64,000 bases of DNA from JACVRW01 sp963814095 (lineage in GTDB: Bacteria; Actinomycetota; Thermoleophilia; Solirubrobacterales; Thermoleophilaceae): positions 1 through 64,000 of the forward strand of contig CAWFBT010000006.1 in NCBI GenBank assembly GCA_963814095.1. Direction: 5' to 3'. Of the stretch, positions 1-9,912 are shown piece after piece; the stretch's first letter is position 1, and every line of letters begins with the position of its first letter. Below the pieces are notes generated by a model. It ran no database searches, was not told the DNA's origin, and saw only the letters and a list, made by a program, of their open reading frames with translations. A program made the position numbers and the translations under genes.

Positions 1-1054
1 GTAGTTGCCGTCCCAGACGTAGATGCCGCGCTCGCCGAGCGCCTCCGCCACCTCGCGCGGCCGGCGGCCCTCGACGTTGAAGCAGAAGGTCGGCGTGCGC
101 CCCTCGACCGCGGGGATGCCGTACAGCGTGACGCTGTCCGGCACGCCCGCGAGGAAGCGCTTGGCGAGATCCGTCTCGTAGCCCTCGATGCGCTCGAAGG
201 CCGCGTCGAGGTCGCCGTCGCCGAGCGAGCGCAGGTAGTCGATCGCCGCCACCGCGCCGGCGATCGCCTCGTGCGACTGCGTGCCCGTTTCGAAGCGGTG
301 GCCGGGCGGCTCCTGCTCCGCGGGGCGCACGCGATCGGCGGGCAGGCTCGCGGCCAGCTCGGGACGGATCGCCGCCACGCCGAGGTGCGGGCCGAAGAAC
401 TTGTAGGGCGAGCAGAGCAGCACGTCGAGGCCGAGCTCGCCGCGGCACGCAGGCGGCGGTGCGGCGCCAGGTGGACGCCGTCCGCCCAGGCGAGCGCGCC
501 GACGCGGTGCGCCGCGGCGGCGATGCGGGCGGCGTCGGGGATCGAGCCGACGGCGTTGGAGGCAAGCGTGAAGGCGACCACCCGCGTGCGCTCTCCGATC
601 AGCGCCTCGAGGCCGTCGATGTCGAGCGTCACGTCATCGGCGCGTATGGGCGCGCTTCGCACCACGAGGTCCGGTCCTGCGCGACGAGCAGCCAGGGCGA
701 CACGTTGGCGTCGTGATCGAGCGCCGTCACCACGATCTCGTCGCCGGGCGCGAGCGTGCGGCTGACCGCGTGCGCGAGTAGGAAGTTGAGCGTCGTCATG
801 TTGGCGCCGAACGCGATCCCGTCCGGGTCGCCGCCGGTGAACTCAGCGGCGGCCGCGCGGCTGCGCTCGATCAGCTCGTCCGAGGCTGCCGAGGTCGGAA
901 AGGCCCCGCCGAGGTTCGCGTTCGAGCTGCGCAGGTAGCCGTCGACGGCGTCGAGCACCTCCTGCGGTGCCTGCGACCCGCCGGGACCGTCGAGGTAGGC
1001 CGCGCCCGACGCGAGGGCCGGGAAGCGCTGGCGGAGCTCCTGGACGTCGAGCAC
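1..1054 (-). CDS. Cysteine desulfurase-like class V aminotransferase, 3' partial, two frameshifts
   Basis: This is a PLP-dependent class V aminotransferase of the cysteine desulfurase-like (SufS/TIGR01976-like) group. The N-terminus reads MLDVQELRQRFPALASG with the AYLDGPGGSQ substrate loop. The PLP lysine lies in SPYKFFGPHLG (near 390), followed by HRFETGTQSHE and, at the window edge, GIYVWDGNY. The reading frame changes twice. Near 678 a G seems to be missing, so that QDR should continue as DLVVRSAPIRADDVTLD. Near 445 another base is missing before ELGLDVLLCSPYKFFG. Both shifts are single-base losses in the coding direction, and the protein is otherwise collinear with its family. The C-terminus runs off the window. 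The real substrate is unknown, since members of this group are often not true cysteine desulfurases. The shifts may be sequencing indels or real decay. Confidence 0.8.
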
Positions 1055-1100
1055 CGGCGAGACCCTAGCGTGGCGCCTGCGGAGCGGTTAGCGTCGTCGT

Positions 1101-1607
1101 GTGAGCACGACCCAGCCGCGCCGCCGCCAGCTGAACGCCGTCGAGCGTCGCCTCGAGAGCTTCATCCGATCGAAGCCGGGCAGCTGGTTCTACGTCCACG
1201 TGGCCACCCCGGTCGACCGGATCCTGCTGCGGCGCTCGCGCGGGCGCGTGCACGTGACGGTCGGCCAGCAGGTGGGACTGCTCGAGACGATCGGCGCGCG
1301 CAGCGGTGAGCCCAGGACGACGCCGCTGCTCTATCTGCGGGAGGGCGAGCGCGTGGTGCTGATTGCGTCCAAGGGCGGCGCCCCGCACCACCCGAGCTGG
1401 CTCCACAACCTGCGTGGCGACCCGCGCGTGCGCTTCACCGCCGCCGGTGGCCTCACGGGCGAGTACGTAGCCCGTGAGGCCGAGGGAGAGGAGCGCGAGC
1501 GGCTCTGGGACGAGGCCGTCGACTACTACGCGGGCTACGCCACCTACGACGAGCGGGCGGGCTCCAGGGTCATTCCGGTGGTCGTGCTCGAGCCGGCCTC
1601 CGCCTGA
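1101..1607 (+). CDS. Nitroreductase/deazaflavin-dependent oxidoreductase (DDN family)
   Basis: A 168-residue protein of the F420 (deazaflavin)-dependent DDN/nitroreductase family, which is abundant in actinobacteria. The core reads TIGARSGEPRTTPLLYL, then VLIASKGGAPHHPSWLHNL and DPRVRF, the usual order of the split-barrel fold with its phosphate-binding loop. The GTG start at 1101 is taken because family similarity begins soon after it and the divergent aminotransferase begins just upstream. It probably reduces a small quinone or nitro substrate with F420H2; the substrate cannot be deduced. The last 64 nt overlap the convergent MFS gene. Confidence 0.85.
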   Translation: MSTTQPRRRQLNAVERRLESFIRSKPGSWFYVHVATPVDRILLRRSRGRVHVTVGQQVGLLETIGARSGEPRTTPLLYLREGERVVLIASKGGAPHHPSWLHNLRGDPRVRFTAAGGLTGEYVAREAEGEERERLWDEAVDYYAGYATYDERAGSRVIPVVVLEPASA

Positions 1608-2974
1608 GCCGCGCTCGGACGCGCCGGGATCAACAGGGCGATCAGCGCCCCGACGGCCAGCACCGCCGCGCCGACCCACACCGCCGGCACGAGGCCGTCG
1701 ACGAACGCCTCCGGCGAGACGAACGAGCCCGAGTGCGCGAACACGGTGGCGAGCACGGCCACGCCGAGCACGCCGCCGACCTCGCGGATGGCGTTGGTGG
1801 CACCCGATGCCTGGCCGGCCTCGCCGGGCCGCACGGAGCTGAGCACCGCGTTCGCGGCGGGTGCGAAGACGAGCGCCATGCCGGTGCCGGCCGCCACGAA
1901 GCCCGGGACGAGCGCGCCGTAGGCCACGCTTGGCTCGGTCACGGCCGCCAGCCAAGCGAGACCGGCCGCCTGGAGCGCCAGGCCCGCCGCCATCAACGGC
2001 CGCGGCCCGATCCGGTCGGACAGCAGCCCCGCGACCGGCGCGACGAAGATCGGCATCGCCGTCCACGGGAGCGTGCGCAGGCCCGCCTCGAGCGGCGAGT
2101 AGCCCTGCGCCGCCTGGAAGAACTGCGCGAGCAGGAAGATCGCCCCGAAGCTGCCGAAGAACATCGCCAGCGAGACCCCGTTGGTCGCGGCGAAGCCGCG
2201 GTTGCGGAAGAAGCGCATCGGCAGCATCGGCGCCTCGGCGCGCAGCTCCCACGCCACGAACGCCACCAGGAACGCGAGCCCGACACCGATCGAGGTGAGC
2301 ACGAACGTGCTCGTCCACCCGAGCGCCTGAGCGCGCACGATGCCGAGCACGACTCCCAGCAGCCCGGCGCTGGCGAGGGCGAGGCCCGGCACGTCGAGCG
2401 CCCGGTTCGGCCCGTGGCTCTCGCGCAGCATCGCGATCGCGGTGGGCACCAGCGCGATCCCGATCGGGACGTTCAGCCAGAAGATCCACTGCCACGCGAA
2501 GCCCTCGACGACAGCACCGCCCACCACCGGCCCGAGCGCCACGCCGAGGCCTGATACGCCCGACCAGATGCCGAGCGCGAGCCCGCGGCGGTTCTCACTG
2601 AAGGCCTCGCTGAGAAGCGTCAGGGTCAGCGGCGTGACGATCGCCGCGCCCAGGCCCTGCAGGGCGCGAGCGCCGATCAGCGCCTCGGTCGACGGCGCGA
2701 GCGCCGCAGCGGCGGACGCGACCGTGAATATCGCGATGCCCACGGAGAACATCCGCTTGCGGCCGAGCCGGTCCCCCAGGGCGGCGCCGGTCAGGAGGAG
2801 CACCGCGAAGGTCAGGGTGTACGCGTTTACCGTCCACTCGAGCTCCTCGAGGGTTGCACCGAAGTCCTCGCGGATGCTCACCAGGGCGTTCGTGACCACG
2901 AGGTTGTCGAGCGTGACCATGAAGAGCGCGACCGAGACGATCGCGAGCGTCCAGATGCTGCGTGTGCGTTCCAT
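1544..2974 (-). CDS. DHA2 (EmrB/QacA-type) MFS multidrug exporter
   Basis: A 476-residue, 14-helix-type major facilitator exporter of the DHA2 family. It has the TM1 signature FMVTLDNLVVTNAL, the motif A loop GDRLGRKRMF after TM2, and motif C-like VSGLGVALGPVVGG in TM5. It is expected to extrude hydrophobic drugs by proton antiport at the cytoplasmic membrane. An AGGAGG box sits just upstream of the ATG at 2974. A TTGAT-N6-ATCAG operator lies 17 nt further upstream, and a TetR-family gene lies next upstream on the same strand, so the pair looks like a classic repressor-controlled efflux unit. Confidence 0.92.
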   Translation of the reverse strand: MERTRSIWTLAIVSVALFMVTLDNLVVTNALVSIREDFGATLEELEWTVNAYTLTFAVLLLTGAALGDRLGRKRMFSVGIAIFTVASAAAALAPSTEALIGARALQGLGAAIVTPLTLTLLSEAFSENRRGLALGIWSGVSGLGVALGPVVGGAVVEGFAWQWIFWLNVPIGIALVPTAIAMLRESHGPNRALDVPGLALASAGLLGVVLGIVRAQALGWTSTFVLTSIGVGLAFLVAFVAWELRAEAPMLPMRFFRNRGFAATNGVSLAMFFGSFGAIFLLAQFFQAAQGYSPLEAGLRTLPWTAMPIFVAPVAGLLSDRIGPRPLMAAGLALQAAGLAWLAAVTEPSVAYGALVPGFVAAGTGMALVFAPAANAVLSSVRPGEAGQASGATNAIREVGGVLGVAVLATVFAHSGSFVSPEAFVDGLVPAVWVGAAVLAVGALIALLIPARPSAAQAEAGSSTTTGMTLEPARSS

Positions 2975-2990
2975 GTCTCCTCCTAAGTGA

Positions 2991-3006
2991 TTGATTGATC
3001 TATCAG
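2991..3006. promoter_or_regulatory. Putative TetR operator upstream of the MFS exporter
   Basis: TTGATTGATCTATCAG is an imperfect palindrome. Fifteen of its 16 positions, allowing one A/G change in the centre, match the reverse complement of the site at 3613-3628 in front of the TetR gene. It lies immediately upstream of the exporter's ribosome-binding site. TetR-family repressors commonly bind matched palindromes at both the target and their own gene. Confidence 0.7.
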
Positions 3007-3037
3007 TTCGCGCCGAAAAAAAAGGGGGTCGATCGGC

Positions 3038-3596
3038 CTAACTCGCGAGGACCTGGTCAACCTGGATCGGCAGGTACTCGTCGGGAAGATCCAGCGCCGC
3101 GACGACGTTCAGGAGCATCCCGCAGGCCACGAAGTCGAGCGCCTTCATGCGCGGGACGCCGGCGACGCGCTCCACGTGCTCGATCAGGCCCACGAACTCC
3201 CGCCGTACCGCGTCGCGGAGCGCCGGGTCGGCCGCGGCGGCGTGCGACTGCATCTGGACCAGGATCTCGTCACGCTCCTCGAGCAGGGTCATATACGCCT
3301 TCCCCATCGCATGGAGCCTGTCCTCAGGAGTCGTCCAGGCCACGCGCCGCCTCTGTGAACGCGTCGCGAATGTGGCCGACCACGTACGCGTGCGTCGCGA
3401 GGAAGAGCTCGTGCTTGTTCGGGAACAGCGCGTAGATGTACGGCTGCGAGATGCCGGCGCGCTTGGCGATCGCGCTCGTGCTCGTTGCACGAAAGCCGTG
3501 CTCCGCGAACTCGTGCACAGCGGCCTGGATCACCTGGTCGCGCCGTTCGTCCGAGCTGGCGCGCGTCACGGCCTTCTGCTTGGTCTTCGGCGACAT
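3038..3596 (-). CDS. TetR-family transcriptional repressor (one frameshift)
   Basis: The N-terminal part carries the TetR helix-turn-helix: ERRDQVIQAAVHEFAEHGF, then TSAIAKRAGISQPYIYALF and NKHELFLA. The C-terminal ligand-binding part continues in another frame from PEDRLHAMGKAYMTLLEERD to the stop at 3038. The frames meet near 3330 at DD/PEDR, where one extra T in the coding strand explains the break. Restored, the protein would be about 185 residues, normal for the family. The ATG at 3596 (MSPKTKQK) is preferred over the in-frame ATG at 3635, because the latter would place the operator inside the gene. It probably represses the MFS exporter downstream and itself. Confidence 0.8.
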
Positions 3597-3612
3597 CGTG
3601 TGAGCAACATTA

Positions 3613-3628
3613 TTGATAGACCAATCAA
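3613..3628. promoter_or_regulatory. Putative TetR operator upstream of the tetR gene
   Basis: TTGATAGACCAATCAA reads as TTGAT-N6-ATCAA on either strand. It lies 17 nt upstream of the preferred TetR start and matches the operator at 2991-3006. This arrangement predicts autoregulation. Confidence 0.7.
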
Positions 3629-3672
3629 TTGTCAAGCGTGCCGCACGTGAAGTGCGTCACACGTCTCACGCC

Positions 3673-6400
<2,728 letters not shown>

Positions 6401-6469
6401 ACCGCAAAGTTACCCAGTCGAGGCTGGGCTCAGCCGACGTCCGGAGGCGTTGGGTAGCGTGCCGCGCTC

Positions 6470-7384
6470 ATGGCGACTGACACGGCGATCGAGATCGACG
6501 GGCTCAGCAAGCGCTTCGGCAAGGTGCAGGCGGTTTCGGACATGTCGTTCGAGGTCGCCGCCGGCCGCGTGACCGGCTTCTTGGGTCCGAACGGCGCGGG
6601 CAAGAGCACCACGTTGCGCATGCTGCTCGGCCTCATCCACGCCGACCGCGGCCGCGGCACCATCAACGGCAGCCGCTATCAGGACCTCGAGCATCCGAGC
6701 AGCCAGGTTGGCGCCGTGCTCGAGAACGCGTCCTTTCATCCCGGGCGCTCGGGGCGCAATCACCTGCGCGTGCTGGCGGCCGCGGGCGAGCACCCAGCCG
6801 AGCGCGTGACCGAGCTGCTCGACCAGGTGGGCCTGACCGCCGCGGCGGACCGGCGTGTCAAGGGCTACTCGATGGGCATGCGCCAGCGGCTCGCGATCGC
6901 TGCCGCGCTGCTCGGCGACCCCGGTGTCCTGATCCTCGACGAGCCGACCAACGGACTCGACCCACCGGGCATTCGCTGGGTACGCGACCTGCTGCGGGCC
7001 CAGGCGGCGCGCGGACGCGCCGTGCTCGTTTCGAGCCACCTGCTCTCCGAGGTCGAGCAGAGCGTCGACGACGTGGTCGTGATCGCCAAGGGCGTGCTGC
7101 GCGCGGGCGGCCCGATCGACCGCGTGCTCGGGGGCGGCGGCGAGCCCGTCACGCGCGTGCGCTCGGCCGATGCGGCGCGCCTGGCGGGGCTCCTGCGCGA
7201 GCGCGATATCGCCGTCGATGCGCCCTCCGACGACCTGTTGCTCGTGCACGACACGAACCCGGAGGCGGTCGGCGAGGTGGCCGCCGAGCACCGCGTGGTG
7301 CTGCGCGAGCTGGTCGCGCAGACGCGCTCGCTCGAAGAGGCGTTCTTCGAGCTCACCGAGCAGCGAACGGAGGAGAGCGCATGA
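6470..7384 (+). CDS. ABC transporter ATP-binding protein
   Basis: A 304-residue ABC ATPase of the ABC-2/drug-exporter type. It has Walker A GPNGAGKST, the signature YSMGMRQRLAIA, Walker B VLILDEPTNGLDP, and the H-loop in SSHLLSEVEQ. The C-terminal 80 residues are the accessory region usual in natural-product and drug exporters. Its last codons overlap the permease start (ATGA), so the two are translated together. The exported substrate cannot be told. Confidence 0.92.
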   Translation: MATDTAIEIDGLSKRFGKVQAVSDMSFEVAAGRVTGFLGPNGAGKSTTLRMLLGLIHADRGRGTINGSRYQDLEHPSSQVGAVLENASFHPGRSGRNHLRVLAAAGEHPAERVTELLDQVGLTAAADRRVKGYSMGMRQRLAIAAALLGDPGVLILDEPTNGLDPPGIRWVRDLLRAQAARGRAVLVSSHLLSEVEQSVDDVVVIAKGVLRAGGPIDRVLGGGGEPVTRVRSADAARLAGLLRERDIAVDAPSDDLLLVHDTNPEAVGEVAAEHRVVLRELVAQTRSLEEAFFELTEQRTEESA

Positions 7385-8127
7385 CGCCGCTCCTGCGCGC
7401 AGAGGTGCTCAAGCTCCGCACCACGCGCACCTTCCTGGCGCTGACGGCCGCCGCGGTCGGGACCTCGCTCCTGATCACCGTGCTCGTGTCGATCCTGACC
7501 GAGCCGAGCCGCGACGAGGTGCTCACCGACGTCTTCAGCTCCGACACGAGCAGCCTGTTCATCATGATCCTGGCGGTGGTCGGGATCACCGGAGAGTGGC
7601 GCCACCACACGATCACGAGCTCGCTGCTCGCCGCTCCGGACCGGCTGCGCTTCCTCGCGGCCAAGACGATCGCGTTCGCCGCGGCCGGCCTCGTCCTCTC
7701 GCTGCTGATCTCGATCGCGATCACCATCGTCGGCCTCCTGATCCTCACCATCCGCGATCTCCCCACCCCGGATGCGGGCGAGCTGATCGAGCAGATCGCT
7801 CGCAACGCGGTGGTGGCCGCCCTGCTCGGTGCCTTCGGCGTCGGACTGGGCGCGCTCGTGCGCAACCAGGTCGTGGCGGTGGTCGGCCTGCTCGTGATCG
7901 GCTTTGCCGTCGATCCGCTCGTGACCTCGCTGCTGCCCGAGGTCGGCCGCTTCAGCCCGTTCAGCGCGCTGCCGATCGGCATCACCGACGTGCCGCCTGA
8001 GGACGCGGGCCTGCCGAGCGACATCGACGTCCTGGCTCCGGGTCTGGCTCTGCTCGCGATGCTCGCCTGGATCGGCGCGGCGTTCGCGCCGGCAGCGGCG
8101 CTCCTGATCCGGCGCGACCTCGACTAG
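7381..8127 (+). CDS. ABC-2 type permease
   Basis: A 248-residue membrane protein with about six hydrophobic segments, including LLITVLVSIL, FIMILAVVGITGEW, VLSLLISIAITIVGLLIL and LALLAMLAWIGAAFAP. The block GEWRHHTITSSLLAAPDRLRFLAAK is typical of ABC-2 permeases. Its start overlaps the ATPase stop by 4 nt. Together they form a one-ATPase, one-permease exporter, presumably a dimer of each subunit. Confidence 0.88.
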   Translation: MTPLLRAEVLKLRTTRTFLALTAAAVGTSLLITVLVSILTEPSRDEVLTDVFSSDTSSLFIMILAVVGITGEWRHHTITSSLLAAPDRLRFLAAKTIAFAAAGLVLSLLISIAITIVGLLILTIRDLPTPDAGELIEQIARNAVVAALLGAFGVGLGALVRNQVVAVVGLLVIGFAVDPLVTSLLPEVGRFSPFSALPIGITDVPPEDAGLPSDIDVLAPGLALLAMLAWIGAAFAPAAALLIRRDLD

Positions 8128-8137
8128 GCGGGCGCGG

Positions 8138-9172
8138 ATGCACGACCTGGCCTGCGTCGTCCATCTGCATTCCATCTACTCGGACGGCACCGGCACCGTG
8201 AAGCAGATCGCGCGCGCGGGCCGGCGGGCGCGGGCGGACGTCGTGCTGCTCACCGATCACGACACGCTCGAGGCGAGGCGGCGTGGCGAGGAGGGCTGGT
8301 ACGGCGACGTCCTGCTGCTGGCCGGCGTCGAGGTCTCGCCGCGGCGGCGCAACCACCTGCTCGCCTTTGGAATTGATTCGCCGATCGATCACGAGGGCCT
8401 CGATGCGGACGGGATCTGCCGCGCGGTGACCGAGGCGGGCGGGATCGGCTTCGCGGCGCACCCGTGGTCGCGCGGCTCGCGGCGCTTCAAGCGAGCGGGC
8501 GAGGGCATGCCGTTCGACGACCTCGAGAGCGAGTGGCTGCACGGCGTCGAGCTGTGGAGCTTCGTGACCGACAGCGCCGAGGCGCTCGGCAGCCTCGGCG
8601 ACGCCCTGCGCTTCGTCGTCGCGCCGCAGCGCCTCCTCGACCACCCGCCCACGCGCAACGTGGAGGCGTGGGACCGGCTCTGCCTCACGCGTCCGGTGGT
8701 GGCGATCGGCGGGCTCGACGCCCATCAGATCGGCAAGCGAGTGGGGCCGGTGGTGCCGCTGCGCCTGATGGCGTACAAGCGCTCGTTTCGCTTCATCCGC
8801 ACACACGTCCTCAGCAAGCAGGCGCCGACCGGCGAGCTCGAGCACGACCGCGAGCAGGTCTTCGGCGCGCTGCGGGCAGGGCGCTGCTACATCGCGGTCG
8901 ACGCGATCGCCCCCGCCCGCGGCTTCCGCTTCGAGGCCGACGACCTCGACATGGGCAGCGAGGGCGCCGCCGGCCGGCGCACGCTGCGGGTGCGCGCGCC
9001 GCTCCCCGCGCGCCTGCGGCTCCTGCGCGACGGGGTGGAGATCGCCGCCGCCGAGGGGTCGCTGCTCGACCACGAGGTCGAGGAACCCGGCGTCTACCGG
9101 GTCGAGGCGCTGCGCCGCGCGCACGGGCGCGAGCGCACGTGGATCCTGTCGAACCCGATCTACCTGCGCTGA
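8138..9172 (+). CDS. PHP-domain (CehA/McbA-like) metal-dependent hydrolase
   Basis: A 344-residue PHP-superfamily protein. The metal-binding motifs are HLHSIYSDGTG at the N-terminus, TDHDTLE, GVEVSP, a histidine in FAAHPWSRGS and a late GGLDAH. The C-terminal about 90 residues form a beta-rich appendix (RVRAPLPARLRLLRDGVEI) resembling the sandwich at the end of CehA-type enzymes. It probably acts on a phosphoester or related ester; no substrate can be named. It starts 10 nt after the ABC permease stop and is likely in the same transcript. Confidence 0.82.
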   Translation: MHDLACVVHLHSIYSDGTGTVKQIARAGRRARADVVLLTDHDTLEARRRGEEGWYGDVLLLAGVEVSPRRRNHLLAFGIDSPIDHEGLDADGICRAVTEAGGIGFAAHPWSRGSRRFKRAGEGMPFDDLESEWLHGVELWSFVTDSAEALGSLGDALRFVVAPQRLLDHPPTRNVEAWDRLCLTRPVVAIGGLDAHQIGKRVGPVVPLRLMAYKRSFRFIRTHVLSKQAPTGELEHDREQVFGALRAGRCYIAVDAIAPARGFRFEADDLDMGSEGAAGRRTLRVRAPLPARLRLLRDGVEIAAAEGSLLDHEVEEPGVYRVEALRRAHGRERTWILSNPIYLR

Positions 9173-9297
9173 GGGTGTGCGCTCAGGGCTCGACCGTCTC
9201 GGAGCGGCGCAGTTTGGCGCGATAAATCGTGGTGAGCAGGGGAAATGGGGTCCCGACCCCATGGCGGAACACCCGGATCTCTAGTGCAATTCGGCAC

Positions 9298-9480
9298 ATG
9301 GCGCACTACCGCTGTCCATCATGCAACGACGTCGTCGATCTCGACGGTCTCGCGCGCGTGACCTGGTGCAACGGCTGCGGGCAGCCGCTCACGCTGCTCG
9401 ACCTGCTGCCGATTCGCCCGGGCATCACCTCGGCGGAGCCGACGCAACCCGAGGAGGCGGCGACGACCGCGGTCGCATAG
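9298..9480 (+). CDS. Small zinc-ribbon protein
   Basis: A 60-residue protein starting at the ATG at 9298 (MAHYRCPSCNDVVDL). Two CxxC knuckles, CPSC and CNGC, lie 19 residues apart and form a treble-clef or zinc-ribbon motif. The rest is a short Ala/Glu/Thr tail. No ribosome-binding site is obvious, but the two knuckles argue that it is real. The function is unknown; such small ribbons often act as adaptors in transcription or translation. Confidence 0.55.
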   Translation: MAHYRCPSCNDVVDLDGLARVTWCNGCGQPLTLLDLLPIRPGITSAEPTQPEEAATTAVA

Positions 9481-9505
9481 CGACCTGCGCCCGCCCCGCT
9501 GCGCC

Positions 9506-9841
9506 TCAGGCGGGACGCGGCGCGCAGACCTTGAGGCGCACGATCCTCGCGCGCGCGGGGGCGGCTGCTCCACGTCCGCTGCGCACGTCGACGAGCGTGC
9601 GGCAGATCGAGTCGCCCTGAGGCGCGTGTCCCACGAGACACAGGACACGCCGCGGCGAGGGACGCTTTGACCTTTCGACGGCGCGGACGCAGATGAGCTC
9701 GTCGGTCCGGTCGGCGACGGCAGCCTGCGCGAGCTCGCCGGCCTCCGCTATCCCGAGCGAGCGGGCCTGGGCCGGTGCGGCGACGATCGCGACCGCCACG
9801 AACGCGGCGACTGCGGCAATGAGCATTCTGCGCGAGGCCAT
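9506..9841 (-). CDS. Small secreted protein of unknown function
   Basis: A 111-residue protein with a signal peptide: MASRRM, then the hydrophobic run LIAAVAAFVAVAIVAA, with likely cleavage after AQA (about residue 26). The mature part is basic and has four cysteines (ELICVRAV, RVLCLVG, SICRTL, KVCAPRPA), suggesting two disulfides outside the cell. I do not recognise a family. The double GTGAG palindrome lies 36-71 nt upstream of its ATG, so it is a candidate target of the same regulator as the 13-kb locus. Confidence 0.5.
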   Translation of the reverse strand: MASRRMLIAAVAAFVAVAIVAAPAQARSLGIAEAGELAQAAVADRTDELICVRAVERSKRPSPRRVLCLVGHAPQGDSICRTLVDVRSGRGAAAPARARIVRLKVCAPRPA

Positions 9842-9876
9842 GAGGCAACTCCTGGTCGGGTGATCAAGACCAGGGC

Positions 9877-9912
9877 GTGAGGGCGGGCCTCACACTGTGA
9901 GCGCGCGCCTCA
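9877..9912. promoter_or_regulatory. Double GTGAG-N7-CTCAC palindrome, site A
   Basis: Two palindromes in tandem: GTGAG-N7-CTCAC at 9877-9893, a 3-nt spacer, then GTGAG-N7-CTCA from 9897. The centres are 20 bp apart, close to two helical turns. The site lies upstream of the small secreted gene and overlaps the stop codon of the NB-ARC ATPase. Site B at 12991-13027 has the same layout and nearly the same bases. Confidence 0.6.

Noticed and set aside
6411..6456. Inverted repeat TACCCA/TGGGTA upstream of the ABC genes
   Set aside because: Arms of six bases 34 nt apart are expected by chance in a window this size, and no second copy was noticed.
9488..9515. CCCGCC/GGCGGG hairpin between the zinc ribbon and secreted genes as a terminator
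   Set aside because: Six G-C pairs around a 13-nt loop without a T-run are too common at this base composition.
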